Positions 34,770 through 44,567 of a DNA stretch of 64,000 nt are shown piece after piece. The stretch is from Adhaeribacter rhizoryzae (lineage in GTDB: Bacteria > Bacteroidota > Bacteroidia > Cytophagales > Hymenobacteraceae). Position numbers and translations under genes: made by a program. Each line of letters begins with the position of its first letter. Within the stretch, counting starts at the first letter, position 1. The DNA is taken from assembly GCF_008629685.1 (NCBI RefSeq), contig NZ_VWSF01000002.1:318043-382042 (forward strand), written 5' to 3'. The notes under the pieces are model-generated. The model made no database searches, had not been told where the DNA came from, and was given only the letters and a program-made list of their open reading frames with translations.

Positions 34770-35522
34770 TTAATTATTAAACCGTAACAGCACGAAACTT
34801 AAACTGGTAACAATAGAGAGAATAATGCTGATGGTGCTTAAACGCTCTTGGTTGGTGGTTCTTTTCTTGGTAGGATTTACCAAAATAACATCGTTGGGCT
34901 GCAAAAAGAATTTTTCCGATAACAACAAGTTATCTTCTAATACATTTAACTGGTAAATATTGGCTTTACCGTTTTCGCTCCGGATTAATCTTACATTTCC
35001 CCGGTCGGCAAACTCGGTAAAACCACCGGCCTGGCCAATAGCTTCGAGCACGTTAATTTTAGGGTCCAGGGCATTAATGGTGCCTTGCCGGCCTACTTCG
35101 CCAATAACCGTATAATTAAAGTTTAACAATTTAATGGCAATTCTGGGGTTTTTCAGGTAATCGGTGGCGGCGGTTTTTATTTTCTTTTCGGCATTGGCAA
35201 TAGTTAAGCCGCTTACTTTTACTAAACCAATTACCGGCAAATCAATCTGACCTTTGCTGTCTACGGTTACTTCTACATCGGGCCGGTCTTGTAAAAAGTT
35301 AAATCTTTCTTCCGTCATGCTGAATATATTAATCATCATGCGGTCCTCTTCTTTTATCAGGTAGTCAGCTTCTTTTAAGGTAAAAGATTTAATTAGCTCG
35401 TTTTGCTGGTTCAGGGCATCGGCTTGTTGGTCCTGGAGTAAAATAAGTTTTTTACCGGAATTACACGAAGAAATTAATAGTAAGGCAGTTAATAAATAAA
35501 CAGCTTGTTTTAATAATTTCAT
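34770..35522 (-). CDS. Wza-like outer-membrane polysaccharide export lipoprotein
   Basis: This 250-aa OPX protein should form the outer-membrane exit channel. A lipoprotein signal ends at LLISSC with acylated Cys20. A poly-export domain follows (YLIKEEDRMMINIF; VEVTVDSKGQIDLPVIGLVKVSG at about 82-106), then an SLBB-type domain (YTVIGEVGRQGTI at about 136-148; NVLEAIGQAGGF). Near the C-terminus is a hydrophobic segment (STISIILSIVTSLSFVLLRF, about 229-248), fitting the membrane-spanning amphipathic helix of Wza. It heads the minus-strand module, with a promoter-like site about 420 bases upstream. Confidence 0.9.
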   Translation of the reverse strand: MKLLKQAVYLLTALLLISSCNSGKKLILLQDQQADALNQQNELIKSFTLKEADYLIKEEDRMMINIFSMTEERFNFLQDRPDVEVTVDSKGQIDLPVIGLVKVSGLTIANAEKKIKTAATDYLKNPRIAIKLLNFNYTVIGEVGRQGTINALDPKINVLEAIGQAGGFTEFADRGNVRLIRSENGKANIYQLNVLEDNLLLSEKFFLQPNDVILVNPTKKRTTNQERLSTISIILSIVTSLSFVLLRFNN

Positions 35523-35941
35523 TGAATTTAACTTTTGGTTTATTTAGTGGTTATTGGTTAATAATTAAGCTTAGGCAATTATAGTTGTGGTTACCCATTA
35601 AAATATTGCGGAAAGAATCTCATATAAATTGCAAGTTCAAATTTACACTTCTTTCCCCGTTTTTACCTTAATATAATTTTTTATAGTACGTTCTTTTAAA
35701 TTACTTTTAACTTTAATGCTTTAATTCACATTAAGCTAATCGGCTCAAAAAATATTAAGCTTGTTTAAATTATTCTTTAACGAAGCATGCTGGCTTACAT
35801 TGGGGTAATAATCTATACTGCTTTGTTCTGTAGGCAGCTTGTAATCTGTTGCGCTTAATTAATAAATTTTATCAGTACTTGCCGCCGAAAAAAAGATTCT
35901 TTATAAAAAGTATAAAATAGGTTCTACTTATAATTCTTCAA

Positions 35942-35971
35942 CAAATGTAAAGATATAAATTTGTAACCAAA
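35942..35971 (-). promoter_or_regulatory. Bacteroidota-type promoter for the Wza-like export module
   Basis: On the minus strand TTTG (35971-35968) is followed after 18 bases by TACATTTG (35949-35942), close to the TTTG-N19-21-TAnnTTTG consensus. It lies about 420 bases upstream of the Wza-like start, the only obvious full match in the region. Confidence 0.42.
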
Positions 35972-36554
35972 AATATTAATTAATTTTAATATTTAAATAT
36001 TTAAATCTTATTTTCTTACCTTTACTGCATCAAATAAATTTTTGTTTCACTGGCGGGTAGCAATTTTTTAAACAACCGGTAGCAACCAAATTTTTAACCA
36101 AACAGAATAGATGTTGCTTCTGTAATTTCTTAAGGCAGCCTACGAACGCACAAATTTAATTTACTGATTATTAATAAATTAAAATATTAGCATAATTTAA
36201 TTTATTAAAAGTTAAACCATTGTACAAGAAATCAGGTAAACGGCAGGAAAATCTTAAGATGCAGGCTTCATACGAATTCAGTAAAGAAGTGTTAGTTAAA
36301 ACCGTGGTTTTTTAAATGCTTTTGGGTTTAGCAGGTTTTTTTACGTTTAAGCAAAGTTAGCTGGGCGTTGCAGTTGTTAAGCCTGTATAACGCGTTGTAT
36401 TATGAAAAACTAGCAAGATTCTGTTAATTGTTGTATAATTTCTTTCCGGATTAGTGCTTTTACAAAAATATTTTTAATTTTATTAGGATATAATATTAGA
36501 AATGCGCTATATTTAGGCTCTTAAACTTTAGGCTTTAACACAGATATATTATTA

Positions 36555-36562
36555 TAAATTTG
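36555..36562 (+). promoter_or_regulatory. Possible -7 box (TAAATTTG) for the cytidylyltransferase gene
   Basis: TAAATTTG fits TAnnTTTG 141 bases before the ATG at 36703. No -33 TTTG was found at the right distance. The surrounding AT-richness makes chance matches likely. Confidence 0.25.
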
Positions 36563-36702
36563 TTAAACAACCAGAAAATATTTTGTGTAAGCTGGTAATG
36601 GTAAAAGAAAAAGCAAACCTGATTACTTCAGAATAATATTTAAATCAGCTCTATAATATTAATAATCAGCAACAAACACTTACTAAAAAAATAAATATTC
36701 AG

Positions 36703-37515
36703 ATGAAAGCAGTATTACTTGCCGGTGGCTATGGTACCAGAATTAGTGAAGAAAGCGGCATACGGCCTAAACCAATGGTAGAAATAGGTGGTAAGCCCAT
36801 ATTGTGGCATATCATGAAAATTTATTCTTCTTACGGCATCAACGAATTTATTATTTGCTGTGGCTACAAGGGGCACATGATAAAAGAATATTTTGCCAAT
36901 TACGCGCTCTACAATTCTGATGTAACCTTTGATATGCGCACCAACAGCATGGAAGTGCACAAGAATAACACCGAAGACTGGAAAGTTACCTTGGTGCATA
37001 CCGGGCAAAACTCCATGACCGGCGGCCGTTTGAAGCGGGTTAAAGATTATATTGGTAACGAAACCTTCTGCTTAACTTACGGCGATGGCTTAAGCGATAT
37101 TGACATTACGGCTTCTATTAAATTTCACCAGGAGCAAGGTACGTTGGCTACGTTAACCGCCGTGCAGCAGCCGGGCCGGTTTGGTACTTTTAACTTAGGC
37201 AACAGCGATGCCCGCATTAATACTTTTATGGAAAAGCCAACCGGCGGCGAAATGCCCTGGATTAACGGCGGCTTTTTTGTGCTGGAGCCTGGCGTAATAG
37301 ATTATATCGATGGCGACGATACTACCTGGGAACGGGAACCGCTGGAAGGTTTGGCCCGCGACGGTGAATTATCGGCTTACCGGCATACCGGTTTCTGGCA
37401 GCCAATGGATACCCTGCGCGACAAAGTAGTGCTGGAAGAAATGTGGCAGAGCGGCAAAGCGCCTTGGTACAGCCGCATTTTTTCTGATTCGTTGGCCAGA
37501 GCTAATTCTTATTAA
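36703..37515 (+). CDS. rfbF: Glucose-1-phosphate cytidylyltransferase
   Basis: This 270-aa soluble nucleotidyltransferase makes CDP-glucose from CTP and glucose-1-phosphate, the entry to CDP-activated deoxy or branched sugars. The N-terminal loop [17 protein letters not shown] (about residues 2-18) and [19 protein letters not shown] (about 20-38) are diagnostic, and later [12 protein letters not shown] (about 124-135) and the GGFFVLEP block follow. Length equals the family norm. ATG 36703 is unambiguous. No CDP-glucose 4,6-dehydratase (RfbG) gene follows it in this window, which is unusual. Confidence 0.92.
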   Translation: MKAVLLAGGYGTRISEESGIRPKPMVEIGGKPILWHIMKIYSSYGINEFIICCGYKGHMIKEYFANYALYNSDVTFDMRTNSMEVHKNNTEDWKVTLVHTGQNSMTGGRLKRVKDYIGNETFCLTYGDGLSDIDITASIKFHQEQGTLATLTAVQQPGRFGTFNLGNSDARINTFMEKPTGGEMPWINGGFFVLEPGVIDYIDGDDTTWEREPLEGLARDGELSAYRHTGFWQPMDTLRDKVVLEEMWQSGKAPWYSRIFSDSLARANSY

Positions 37516-37690
37516 TTAATATATTATTTAAGCAAAAGACGATTTAGTTATTGCCGCAGGAAGAAGTTTAGCCAGGCATTAATTAGTAACCGGAATAAAG
37601 CTAAGCAGTGTTAACCACGGATGGCCGTTCCGGATTTAGCATAATAGTAAAGTTCTTCATAAAAAAAGAAATAGATATGTTAATCTTCAA

Positions 37691-37698
37691 TAAATTTG
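37691..37698 (+). promoter_or_regulatory. Possible -7 box (TAAATTTG) upstream of the flippase gene
   Basis: TAAATTTG matches TAnnTTTG. If used, transcription would begin near 37705 and the 43-base palindrome at 37745-37787 would lie in the leader RNA. No -33 match was found. Confidence 0.22.
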
Positions 37699-37744
37699 TT
37701 AATCTTTTAAACAAAAAGAAGCGTAACAGCTCTATTTTTCATAA

Positions 37745-37787
37745 AATATTAAAGCTGTTACTAAATTTTAGTAACAGCTTTAATATT
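37745..37787. promoter_or_regulatory. Perfect 43-base palindrome just upstream of the flippase start
   Basis: Two 21-base arms around a single central T at 37766 are perfect reverse complements; the left arm runs AATATTAAAGC... to ...TTACTAAA. It ends 18 bases before the ATG at 37806. The core GTAACAGCT also occurs as a direct copy at 37723-37731. It could be a hairpin controlling flippase translation, an attenuator/terminator after rfbF, or a dimeric regulator site. Confidence 0.55.
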
Positions 37788-37805
37788 AGTTTACAATAAA
37801 TAAAA

Positions 37806-39335
37806 ATGTCCAGGGTAAAATCTGCTTTCTGGGGTTCCGTTTCTTCTCAGTTGTTCATGGTTATTTCCATGTTGCTGGGTATGGTTACTACCCCTTTTAT
37901 TTTAAAATTTTTAGATAAGGAAGAATACGGTTTATCTACTATTCTTTTTCAGATAGTAGGTTATTTATCGATGTTTGATTTTGGCCTGGGTAGTGCCGTT
38001 GCCCGGTACCTGGCTACCAGCCGCGGCGAAGATGAAGCTACCCAAACTTCTGTTAACCGAATTATTTCAACCAGCTTTTTTACTTACTCTATATTAGGCA
38101 TTCTGGTAATTGTGGCGGGTATATCGTTATCGCCCTTTTTGCCGCAATTTTTCGAAATGAATGCCCGGTTGAGCGATGTAGCCGTGAGTATTGCTTTTAC
38201 CTTAAGTATTTTTATCGGGTTGCAGTTTCCGTTAAAGGTGTTTAGCAGTATTTTTTATGCGCACCAGCGGCAGTTGTTATCCAATACAACCGGTTTTATT
38301 ATTGGGTTACTTAACTTAATACTGCCGGTAATATTTCTTTATTTCGAGCAAGGGTTGTGGTCTTTTGTTTACACCAATATTATTAGTACGGTTATTAGCA
38401 TAGTCGTTACTTTTTACCTGCTCCGGAAATATTACGGGTACCTTCGCATTCGGCCTAAGTATTTCGATAAAGAGCTGCTTGGGCAAATGTTTAGCTTTGG
38501 CTTTTTCCTGTTTTTAAATGCCATTGCCGTTCAGATTATATTTTTTACCGACCGTTTTTTTATTGGTTCGTTTGTTTCGCTTACTACCGTAACTATTTAT
38601 TACTTAACGGCCAAAATACCGGAAATTTGCATGAACCTGGTTTTTAAAATAACCGATAACGCGTATCCGGCCATGGTCGAGATTGTGTCTAAAGAAGGCG
38701 GCGATAAGTTTAAGCAAGTACACCAGAAATTATTGCTTATTACGGTATGCTGCATTATTTCGGCTTTCTGGCTGGTGCTTATTCTGGATCATTGGTTTAT
38801 AAAATTGTGGGTAGGCGAAAGCAACTTTGCCGGGTATACCGTACTGGTTTTAACGCTGGTGTTAATGGTTACGCATTCTATTCAGCACGTAAGTGCCGTT
38901 TGCCTCAATGGCGCCGGTTTGGTTAAAGGTTTTAGTGTAGTTTCGATTATAGAGGCCGGCGTTAACCTGGGTTTAACTATTTTCCTGGGAAAACAATTTG
39001 GCATTATAGGCATTTTAGTGGCTACCATTATTGCGGGTTTCTGCACCTCCATGTGGTTTATTCCTTATACCGCCATTAAATTTATGCGCATAAACTTACT
39101 CGAATATTTATTTAAACCCATTTTGCTGCCCATGGCCGGTATAAGTTTGTTGGGGGTAGCTGCTTATTTTGTAAGTAATAATATTATGCAAGGGGTAGAA
39201 GTTACCTGGCTTAATTTTACTCTGCTGGCGTTTATGCTTTCTGTCGCGTTTGGAATTTTTGTGTGGCTGGTTTTCCTGAAAAACGAATTTTCGGGCTATA
39301 TACCGGTTCGTTTTAAAAAGCTTTTATTTGTTTAG
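37806..39335 (+). CDS. Wzx-like lipid-linked oligosaccharide flippase (MOP superfamily)
   Basis: This 509-aa polytopic protein has about 12-14 helices and should flip undecaprenyl-PP-linked repeat units to the periplasmic face. The N-terminus carries FWGSVSSQLFMVISMLLGMVTTPFIL then DKEEYGLSTILFQ (about 37-49), the pattern of the polysaccharide-synthesis/Wzx family, and GLGSAVARYLA (about 60-70). The rest alternates hydrophobic segments and short basic loops. The start codon follows the palindrome at 37745-37787. Substrate specificity cannot be predicted. Confidence 0.87.
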   Translation: MSRVKSAFWGSVSSQLFMVISMLLGMVTTPFILKFLDKEEYGLSTILFQIVGYLSMFDFGLGSAVARYLATSRGEDEATQTSVNRIISTSFFTYSILGILVIVAGISLSPFLPQFFEMNARLSDVAVSIAFTLSIFIGLQFPLKVFSSIFYAHQRQLLSNTTGFIIGLLNLILPVIFLYFEQGLWSFVYTNIISTVISIVVTFYLLRKYYGYLRIRPKYFDKELLGQMFSFGFFLFLNAIAVQIIFFTDRFFIGSFVSLTTVTIYYLTAKIPEICMNLVFKITDNAYPAMVEIVSKEGGDKFKQVHQKLLLITVCCIISAFWLVLILDHWFIKLWVGESNFAGYTVLVLTLVLMVTHSIQHVSAVCLNGAGLVKGFSVVSIIEAGVNLGLTIFLGKQFGIIGILVATIIAGFCTSMWFIPYTAIKFMRINLLEYLFKPILLPMAGISLLGVAAYFVSNNIMQGVEVTWLNFTLLAFMLSVAFGIFVWLVFLKNEFSGYIPVRFKKLLFV

Positions 39336-39361
39336 TGCCCAGTAAGTTTTAATTGAATATT

Positions 39362-40267
39362 ATGAGAAACATGCCTGTTGTTTCTGTTTTAGTGCCTACT
39401 TATAACAATGCGCAATTTCTGGATGAAACCATTCAAAGTGTTTTAAATCAGACTTTTACGGATTTTGAATTAATAATTGTTGATAATCAATCGACGGATA
39501 ATACCGAAGCCGTAGTAAAGCCTTACCTGCAGGATGCGCGGGTTTGTTATTATAAAAATACTACCAACCTGGGCATGGTAGGTAACTGGAATAAATGCCT
39601 CGAATACGCCCAGGGTACTTACCTAAAATATTTATGCTCCGACGATAAATTTCACCCCGACTTACTTAAAAAGTTTGTGGCGGTAATGGAGCAAAATCCG
39701 CAGGTAGCGCTAGTGAGTTCTTACCGCGAATATTTTGGGGAAACCCGCTTTAAGCCGGAACTGCCGCCTTTTACGGGGTTGCGTTCGGGTAAAGAAATAA
39801 TATACCGGTCGTTGCAGGATTGGAACTGGATAGGCGAACCCACAACCGTTATGTTCCGGCGGTCGGGCTTACAAGTTGGCTTATTTAAAACCGATTATAA
39901 ATATTTCCCGGATTGGGATATGTGGTTGCGGTTATTAACCACCGGCGACTGCTACATGATTCCGGAAGTGTTGTCTTACTTTAGGCTGCATGCCAACCAG
40001 GTAACAGCATTGGTTATGCAGAATTCATCGAACTTGTTTGAGGAATATTACTTGTTTAAAGCCATTAAAAAGCAGAACGACTACAAAGTGAATTTTCAGG
40101 AGCTTGATGTTGACAGCTTAATTAAGAAAAAGGCTTTTAAATGCGGGCGAGCTATTTACCGGCTTATTCCAAAGCTCAAGCAAAAGAAAAATTGGTCGTT
40201 GCTGAGGCAAGGGGTTTCTATTGCTTTTTCGGAGAAAGTAATTTTAAAAACCATTACGGGCTATTAA
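39362..40267 (+). CDS. Glycosyltransferase family 2 (first of two paralogues)
   Basis: This 301-aa GT-A transferase carries VSVLVPTYNNAQFLDETIQSVL, FELIIVDNQSTDNTE, and CSDDKFHPDLL (acidic DxD-like motif), followed by WIGEPTTVMFRRS and a PDWDMWLRLL block. The ATG at 39362 is chosen over an in-frame TTG at 39353 because it starts the conserved N-terminus closely and is the better codon. It is strongly similar along its whole length to the GT2 at 45490-46440. The two flank the nucleotide-sugar genes. Sugar specificity is unknown. Confidence 0.9.
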   Translation: MRNMPVVSVLVPTYNNAQFLDETIQSVLNQTFTDFELIIVDNQSTDNTEAVVKPYLQDARVCYYKNTTNLGMVGNWNKCLEYAQGTYLKYLCSDDKFHPDLLKKFVAVMEQNPQVALVSSYREYFGETRFKPELPPFTGLRSGKEIIYRSLQDWNWIGEPTTVMFRRSGLQVGLFKTDYKYFPDWDMWLRLLTTGDCYMIPEVLSYFRLHANQVTALVMQNSSNLFEEYYLFKAIKKQNDYKVNFQELDVDSLIKKKAFKCGRAIYRLIPKLKQKKNWSLLRQGVSIAFSEKVILKTITGY

Positions 40268-40359
40268 ACGCGGCTACAGCTTTAGTTAAGTTTAAATTAT
40301 TTAGAAGTTACGCATACAAAATATACATTTCCTAACCATACGCATTAACGCTTTATAGA

Positions 40360-41673
40360 ATGATAATAGTAGATAAATATTTACAGGAACGCGAAAAAGC
40401 AGGCAAGCCAATCCGGGTAGGGTTGTGGGGTGCCGGCGAAATGGCCAAAGGGCTGGTAAACCAGGTAATGCGCTATACCCCCGGTATGGAGATTGCTGTT
40501 ATTGCCAACCGTACCTTAAGCAAAGCCCAGGAAGCTTACGAATATACCGGCCATACGGCCCAGGTTTGCGATAATTTAGCCGATTTGCAGGCCGTTGTTT
40601 CGGCGGGCGGTTTAGCCGTAACCGAAAACGGCGAACTGCTGTGCGAACTCGAAGGGCTTGATTTATTGGTAGAATGTACCGGTACCGTGCATTATGCGGC
40701 TAACTTGGTAATGAAAGCCATCGAAAACAAAAAGCACGTATTGCTGTTTAACCCCGAGGTTGATGCGTTGGTAGGACCAATTTTGAAAGTTTACGCCGAT
40801 AAAGCCAGTGTAATGCTGAGCGGCGCCGACGGTGACCAGCCGGGTGTAATTATGAATTTATTCCGGTTTGTAAAAGGATTGGGTTTAACGCCGCTGATTT
40901 GCGGTAATATTAAAGGCTTGCAGGATTTTTACCGCAACCCCACTACCCAGGCTAGTTTTGCCGCCCGCTGGCAACTTACTCCCGAAATGGTAACCCAGTT
41001 TGCCGACGGTACTAAAATATCTATCGAGCAGGCCTGCGTAGCCAATGCTACCGGCATGGGTGTTGCCAAACGCGGCATGATTGGCCTGAACTACAACGGC
41101 CACATCGACGACATGGTAACCATGTACGATATAGAAGATTTAAAAAGTAAAGGCGGCGTGGTAGATTACGTAGTTGGTCCGAAACCCGGACCCGGCGTAT
41201 TCGTGTTTGCTACTACCGACGACCCTAAAACCAAGCATTATTTAGAGTACGGCAAATTAGGTCCTGGTCCGCTTTATAGCTTCTATACCCCGTATCACCT
41301 GATTTACTTCGAAATTCCGATTTCAATTGCCCGCATGGTATTGTTCCAGGATATTATTATGGCGCCAATTGCTGGTCCGGTAGTAGAAGTAGTAACCTTT
41401 GCCAAAACCGATCTAAAAGCCGGTAAAGTACTGGATGGTTTAGGCGGTTACGATACTTATGGCCAATGCGAAAATGCCACTACCGCGCGCCAGGAAAATT
41501 TATTGCCGGTTGGTTTAGCAGAAGGCGCTACCCTGAAACGCGATTTATCGCGCGACGATGTAATTACCTTCGACGATATAGAATTGCCGGCCGATAACCT
41601 GGTACAGCGCTTATACCGCGAACAAACCCAATTATTTTTCCCAGAATATCAGGCCAAAACCGTAGAAGCTTAA
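40360..41673 (+). CDS. NAD(P)-dependent oxidoreductase with C-terminal SAF domain
   Basis: This 437-aa protein has an N-terminal Rossmann fold (IRVGLWGAGEMAKGLVNQV, about residues 19-37; GLDLLVECTGTVHYA, about 103-117; HVLLFNPEVDALVGP, about 126-140), like homoserine-dehydrogenase-type oxidoreductases. A SAF-like domain closes the protein (about 375-430; LPVGLAEGATLKRDLSRDDVITFDDIELP). Such proteins are often misnamed flagellar FlgA because of the SAF domain. Here it lies among nucleotide-sugar genes, so I infer it reduces or oxidises a sugar or sugar-nucleotide intermediate. The substrate is not known. Confidence 0.78.
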   Translation: MIIVDKYLQEREKAGKPIRVGLWGAGEMAKGLVNQVMRYTPGMEIAVIANRTLSKAQEAYEYTGHTAQVCDNLADLQAVVSAGGLAVTENGELLCELEGLDLLVECTGTVHYAANLVMKAIENKKHVLLFNPEVDALVGPILKVYADKASVMLSGADGDQPGVIMNLFRFVKGLGLTPLICGNIKGLQDFYRNPTTQASFAARWQLTPEMVTQFADGTKISIEQACVANATGMGVAKRGMIGLNYNGHIDDMVTMYDIEDLKSKGGVVDYVVGPKPGPGVFVFATTDDPKTKHYLEYGKLGPGPLYSFYTPYHLIYFEIPISIARMVLFQDIIMAPIAGPVVEVVTFAKTDLKAGKVLDGLGGYDTYGQCENATTARQENLLPVGLAEGATLKRDLSRDDVITFDDIELPADNLVQRLYREQTQLFFPEYQAKTVEA

Positions 41674-41826
41674 CATTTAACATAAACTTTATTTAGGGCC
41701 ATGTTTTTTCTGAAAATTTAACGGGTAATTGGTTGCGGTTTTAAAGCGACTATATCTTATCCGTTAATATTCTCAAAAACAGAATCCCACTCACAAAACA
41801 GCACATTAAAAATTAGCACTTTAAAA

Positions 41827-42945
41827 ATGATACAAACTACAAAAGCCGGAACCGATAACCGGATCCTGCAAGAAGACATGGTAGCTATTTACGAAAAGCT
41901 ATCGGGGCCTGAAAAGGACAAGCTGCGGAATTCCACTATTCTGTTAACCGGGTGCGGTGGTTTCCTGGGCTATTATTTCATGCACTTCTTTTCGCATTTT
42001 GCCGAAGAACTGCAGATTAAGCAAATTATCGCCCTCGAAAACTTCCTGACCGGCACCAAAGATTGGTTAGATAATTTAGTAGACAGCAATCCGGACCTGA
42101 TAAAACTTTATGAATTTAACGTTATCACCGATTCGGTAGAAAACGTACCGGGTGCCGCCGAAGCCGATATTGTGATTCACATGGCTTCTATTGCTTCGCC
42201 TACTTTCTACCGGATTTATCCGATTGAAACCGTAGATGCCAATATTACCGGCTTGCGTCGTTTACTTGATTTTTATGCCGAAAAGCAATTAAGAGGCTTC
42301 CTGTTCTTCTCCAGCAGCGAAATTTACGGCGATCCGTTCCCGGAATTTATTCCGACCAAAGAAGATTACCGCGGTAACGTAGCCTCAATCGGGCCACGGG
42401 CTTGTTACGACGAAGCCAAGCGTTTCGGCGAAACCCTTTGCTACCTGTTCGCCCAGAAATACAACATGCCAATCGGCATTGCGCGGCCATTTAACAACTA
42501 CGGTCCTGGAATGAACATCAACGATAAACGCCTGCCCGCTGATTTTGCCAAAGCTGTAATTGAAGGACGTGACTTAGAAATATTATCGGATGGTACCCCA
42601 ACCCGTACTTTCTGCTACATTTCCGATGCCATTAACGGTTATTTAAAAGTGTTGCTGCACGGCGAGTTTGATGTATTTAATATTGGCATGGACAACCCGG
42701 AATTATCGGTGCGCGAGTTTGCCGAAATATTCAACCGCAACGGTAAAGAAATTTTCGATTACCAGGGCCAGATTTCTTTCAGCCAATCCGCTGATAAAGA
42801 ATATTTAACCGATAACCCGAACCGCCGCTGTCCGGATATTACCAAAGCCAGAACGATCTTAAATTATAGCCCAGCCGTGCTGGTTGAAGACGGTATTAAG
42901 CGTTACTTAGAATTTTTGCACATTAACAACGGTAAATTAGTATGA
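41827..42945 (+). CDS. NAD-dependent epimerase/dehydratase (SDR), UXS-like
   Basis: This 372-aa extended SDR has an extra N-terminal segment of about 35 residues before the nucleotide loop LLTGCGGFLG (about 39-48). The Ser-rich FFSSSEIYG (about 160-168) and the catalytic Tyr194/Lys198 in CYDEAKRFGE are intact, followed by IARPFNNYGPGM (about 219-230). The pattern resembles UDP-glucuronate decarboxylase (UDP-xylose synthase) and UDP-apiose/xylose synthase more than CDP-glucose 4,6-dehydratase. A GDP-sugar or CDP-sugar substrate remains possible. It overlaps the downstream dehydrogenase gene by four bases, so the two are translationally coupled. Confidence 0.8.
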   Translation: MIQTTKAGTDNRILQEDMVAIYEKLSGPEKDKLRNSTILLTGCGGFLGYYFMHFFSHFAEELQIKQIIALENFLTGTKDWLDNLVDSNPDLIKLYEFNVITDSVENVPGAAEADIVIHMASIASPTFYRIYPIETVDANITGLRRLLDFYAEKQLRGFLFFSSSEIYGDPFPEFIPTKEDYRGNVASIGPRACYDEAKRFGETLCYLFAQKYNMPIGIARPFNNYGPGMNINDKRLPADFAKAVIEGRDLEILSDGTPTRTFCYISDAINGYLKVLLHGEFDVFNIGMDNPELSVREFAEIFNRNGKEIFDYQGQISFSQSADKEYLTDNPNRRCPDITKARTILNYSPAVLVEDGIKRYLEFLHINNGKLV

Positions 42946-44231
42946 TCACAGTATTAGGATTAGGATTTGTTGGCTTAACTACCGCTTTAGGCTTCAGCAA
43001 AAAAGGCTTCAAAGTTTACGGAATTGATGTAAACCAGGAGCGGGTAAACAGCATTAAAAAATACGAAGTGCCGTTTTACGAACCGCACTTAGATGAAGTA
43101 TTGCGCGACGAACTGGGCCAGAATTTTATTGTAGATGCTTCTTTGGCTGAGGCCGTTAACGACAGCAAAGCCGTTATTATTTGCGTGGGTACGCCGGGCA
43201 ACCCCGATGGCAGCGCAAACTTAACTTACTTGTTAGACGCCGTTAAAAGCATTTTTGAAGTAAGCCAGGGCGATTTTAAGGTAATCGTAACCAAATCTAC
43301 CGTTCCGCCTTCTACGGTTTCTAAAAAAGTTAAACCTTACGTAGACGAGTTAAACAGCCAATACAACAAACCAATCGGCTTGGCTTCTAACCCGGAGTTT
43401 TTGCGCGAAGGTTACGCCTGGGACGATTTTATGAACCCGGATCGCGTGGTAATTGGGGTAGAAGACGAGCGTTCGAAAGAAATTCTGAACCAGTTGTATC
43501 TGCCTTTCAACGCACCGGTACATTACGTTACTTACAACTCTGCTGAGTTTATTAAATATTTATCTAATACGCTGCTTTCTACGCTCATCAGCTTCTCGAA
43601 CGAGATGGCTATGATTGCCGAGCATATTGGTGATATTGATGTGCCGGGTGCTTTTAAAATTTTGCACCAGGACAAGCGCTGGAGCGGTCAGCCGGCGGCT
43701 ATGGCCAGCTACGTATACCCAGGTTGCGGTTACGGTGGTTACTGCCTGCCTAAAGATACCGCTGCCCTCAGCAGCATTGCCCAGGAGCACGGTTTTATGC
43801 CAAAAATATTGGAAGGCAACCTGCAGATTAACGAAGAAATTAAAGATTTTGTGGCCGATAAAATTGCGGCAGTGGTACCAACCAGCAGGAAAATTGGTAT
43901 TCTGGGTTTAGCCTTCAAAAGCGGTTCCGACGATGTGCGCCTGAGCCCAAGTAAATTCATCATCGAGAAATTACTGGAAAAAGGCTACACCGAAATTCTG
44001 GCTTACGACCCAATGGCCAACGAAGTATTTGCGAAAGAATATAACTTACCCATTACTTACGTAGATACCCTGCCCGAATTGGTAGAACAAGCCGACGAAC
44101 TGGTATTATTAACCAGTTGGGCCGAGTTTAAGCAAAACAAAGCTTTAATTACCAGCAAACGTTTGTTCGATTTCCGCTACGCTTTTGCCGAATTGCCCAG
44201 CGCCCCGGTAGCCGATACCCTGACTGCTTAA
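42942..44231 (+). CDS. Nucleotide-sugar dehydrogenase, UDP-glucose 6-dehydrogenase-like
   Basis: This 429-aa enzyme should oxidise a UDP-hexose to its uronate using two NAD+. The N-terminal VLGLGFVGLTTALGF (about residues 4-18), the KSTVPPST block, NPEFLREG, and the catalytic Cys268 in GYGGYCLPKDTAAL are all present, with a C-terminal LGLAFKSGSDDVRLSP block. It starts inside the stop of the SDR gene (overlap of four bases). With the SDR it could make UDP-glucuronate then UDP-xylose or a related pentose. UDP-HexNAc or GDP-mannose versions cannot be ruled out. Confidence 0.88.
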   Translation: MITVLGLGFVGLTTALGFSKKGFKVYGIDVNQERVNSIKKYEVPFYEPHLDEVLRDELGQNFIVDASLAEAVNDSKAVIICVGTPGNPDGSANLTYLLDAVKSIFEVSQGDFKVIVTKSTVPPSTVSKKVKPYVDELNSQYNKPIGLASNPEFLREGYAWDDFMNPDRVVIGVEDERSKEILNQLYLPFNAPVHYVTYNSAEFIKYLSNTLLSTLISFSNEMAMIAEHIGDIDVPGAFKILHQDKRWSGQPAAMASYVYPGCGYGGYCLPKDTAALSSIAQEHGFMPKILEGNLQINEEIKDFVADKIAAVVPTSRKIGILGLAFKSGSDDVRLSPSKFIIEKLLEKGYTEILAYDPMANEVFAKEYNLPITYVDTLPELVEQADELVLLTSWAEFKQNKALITSKRLFDFRYAFAELPSAPVADTLTA

Positions 44232-44567
44232 TCGAAGGGTAATATTCTTTAATTATAGAACGGGCTTAACCCCGTTCTATTGAAGATTTTGCCTGAAATA
44301 ATTGCCATATAACTACCAGGCTGCATCAGCTACAAATAATTTTTTACAAAAGCGGTGCGGCCTGGTTTATGGGTAATAATTTAAGCCGGATTTGTCAGTT
44401 TAGGATAGAATTCCTGCTGTTTTACCCGGTGTGAAATAAGGCACGAGCAACCTGATACATTAATTAACCTTACTAAATATTAGAACGAAATTGCTGTATA
44501 AATCCTAGTTAGTTTGCTGATGACAGTAAAGCAACCACAGTATTTACCAATACCGTTTTAGCTTGTT
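44232..44567. other. Intergenic region with one hairpin
   Basis: These 336 bases contain the terminator-like stem at 44255-44280 and otherwise AT-rich sequence. I saw no gene. Confidence 0.5.
44255..44280 (+). terminator. Hairpin after the dehydrogenase gene
   Basis: A perfect 10-base stem ATAGAACGGG (44255-44264) / CCCGTTCTAT (44271-44280) encloses CTTAAC and lies 24 bases after the stop. The following TGAAGATTTT is only weakly T-rich. It may terminate the SDR-dehydrogenase transcript or protect its 3' end. Confidence 0.55.

Larger units (their letters stand above)
35523..36702. other. AT-rich divergent regulatory region
   Basis: This 1180-base gap lies between the divergent export (minus) and nucleotide-sugar (plus) modules. 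No coding frame is supported. Promoter-like sites for both directions are listed separately. Sequence around 35980-36010 is a run of AATATTTAAATATTTAAAT-type palindromic AT repeats. Confidence 0.5.

Noticed and set aside
37608-37799. 63-codon plus-strand frame before the flippase gene
   Set aside because: It runs through the 43-base palindrome and an AT-rich leader; composition (Lys/Asn/Phe) fits non-coding AT-rich DNA.
39353-39361. TTG as start of the first paralogous GT2
   Set aside because: An ATG three codons later starts the protein equally well and is the more usual codon.
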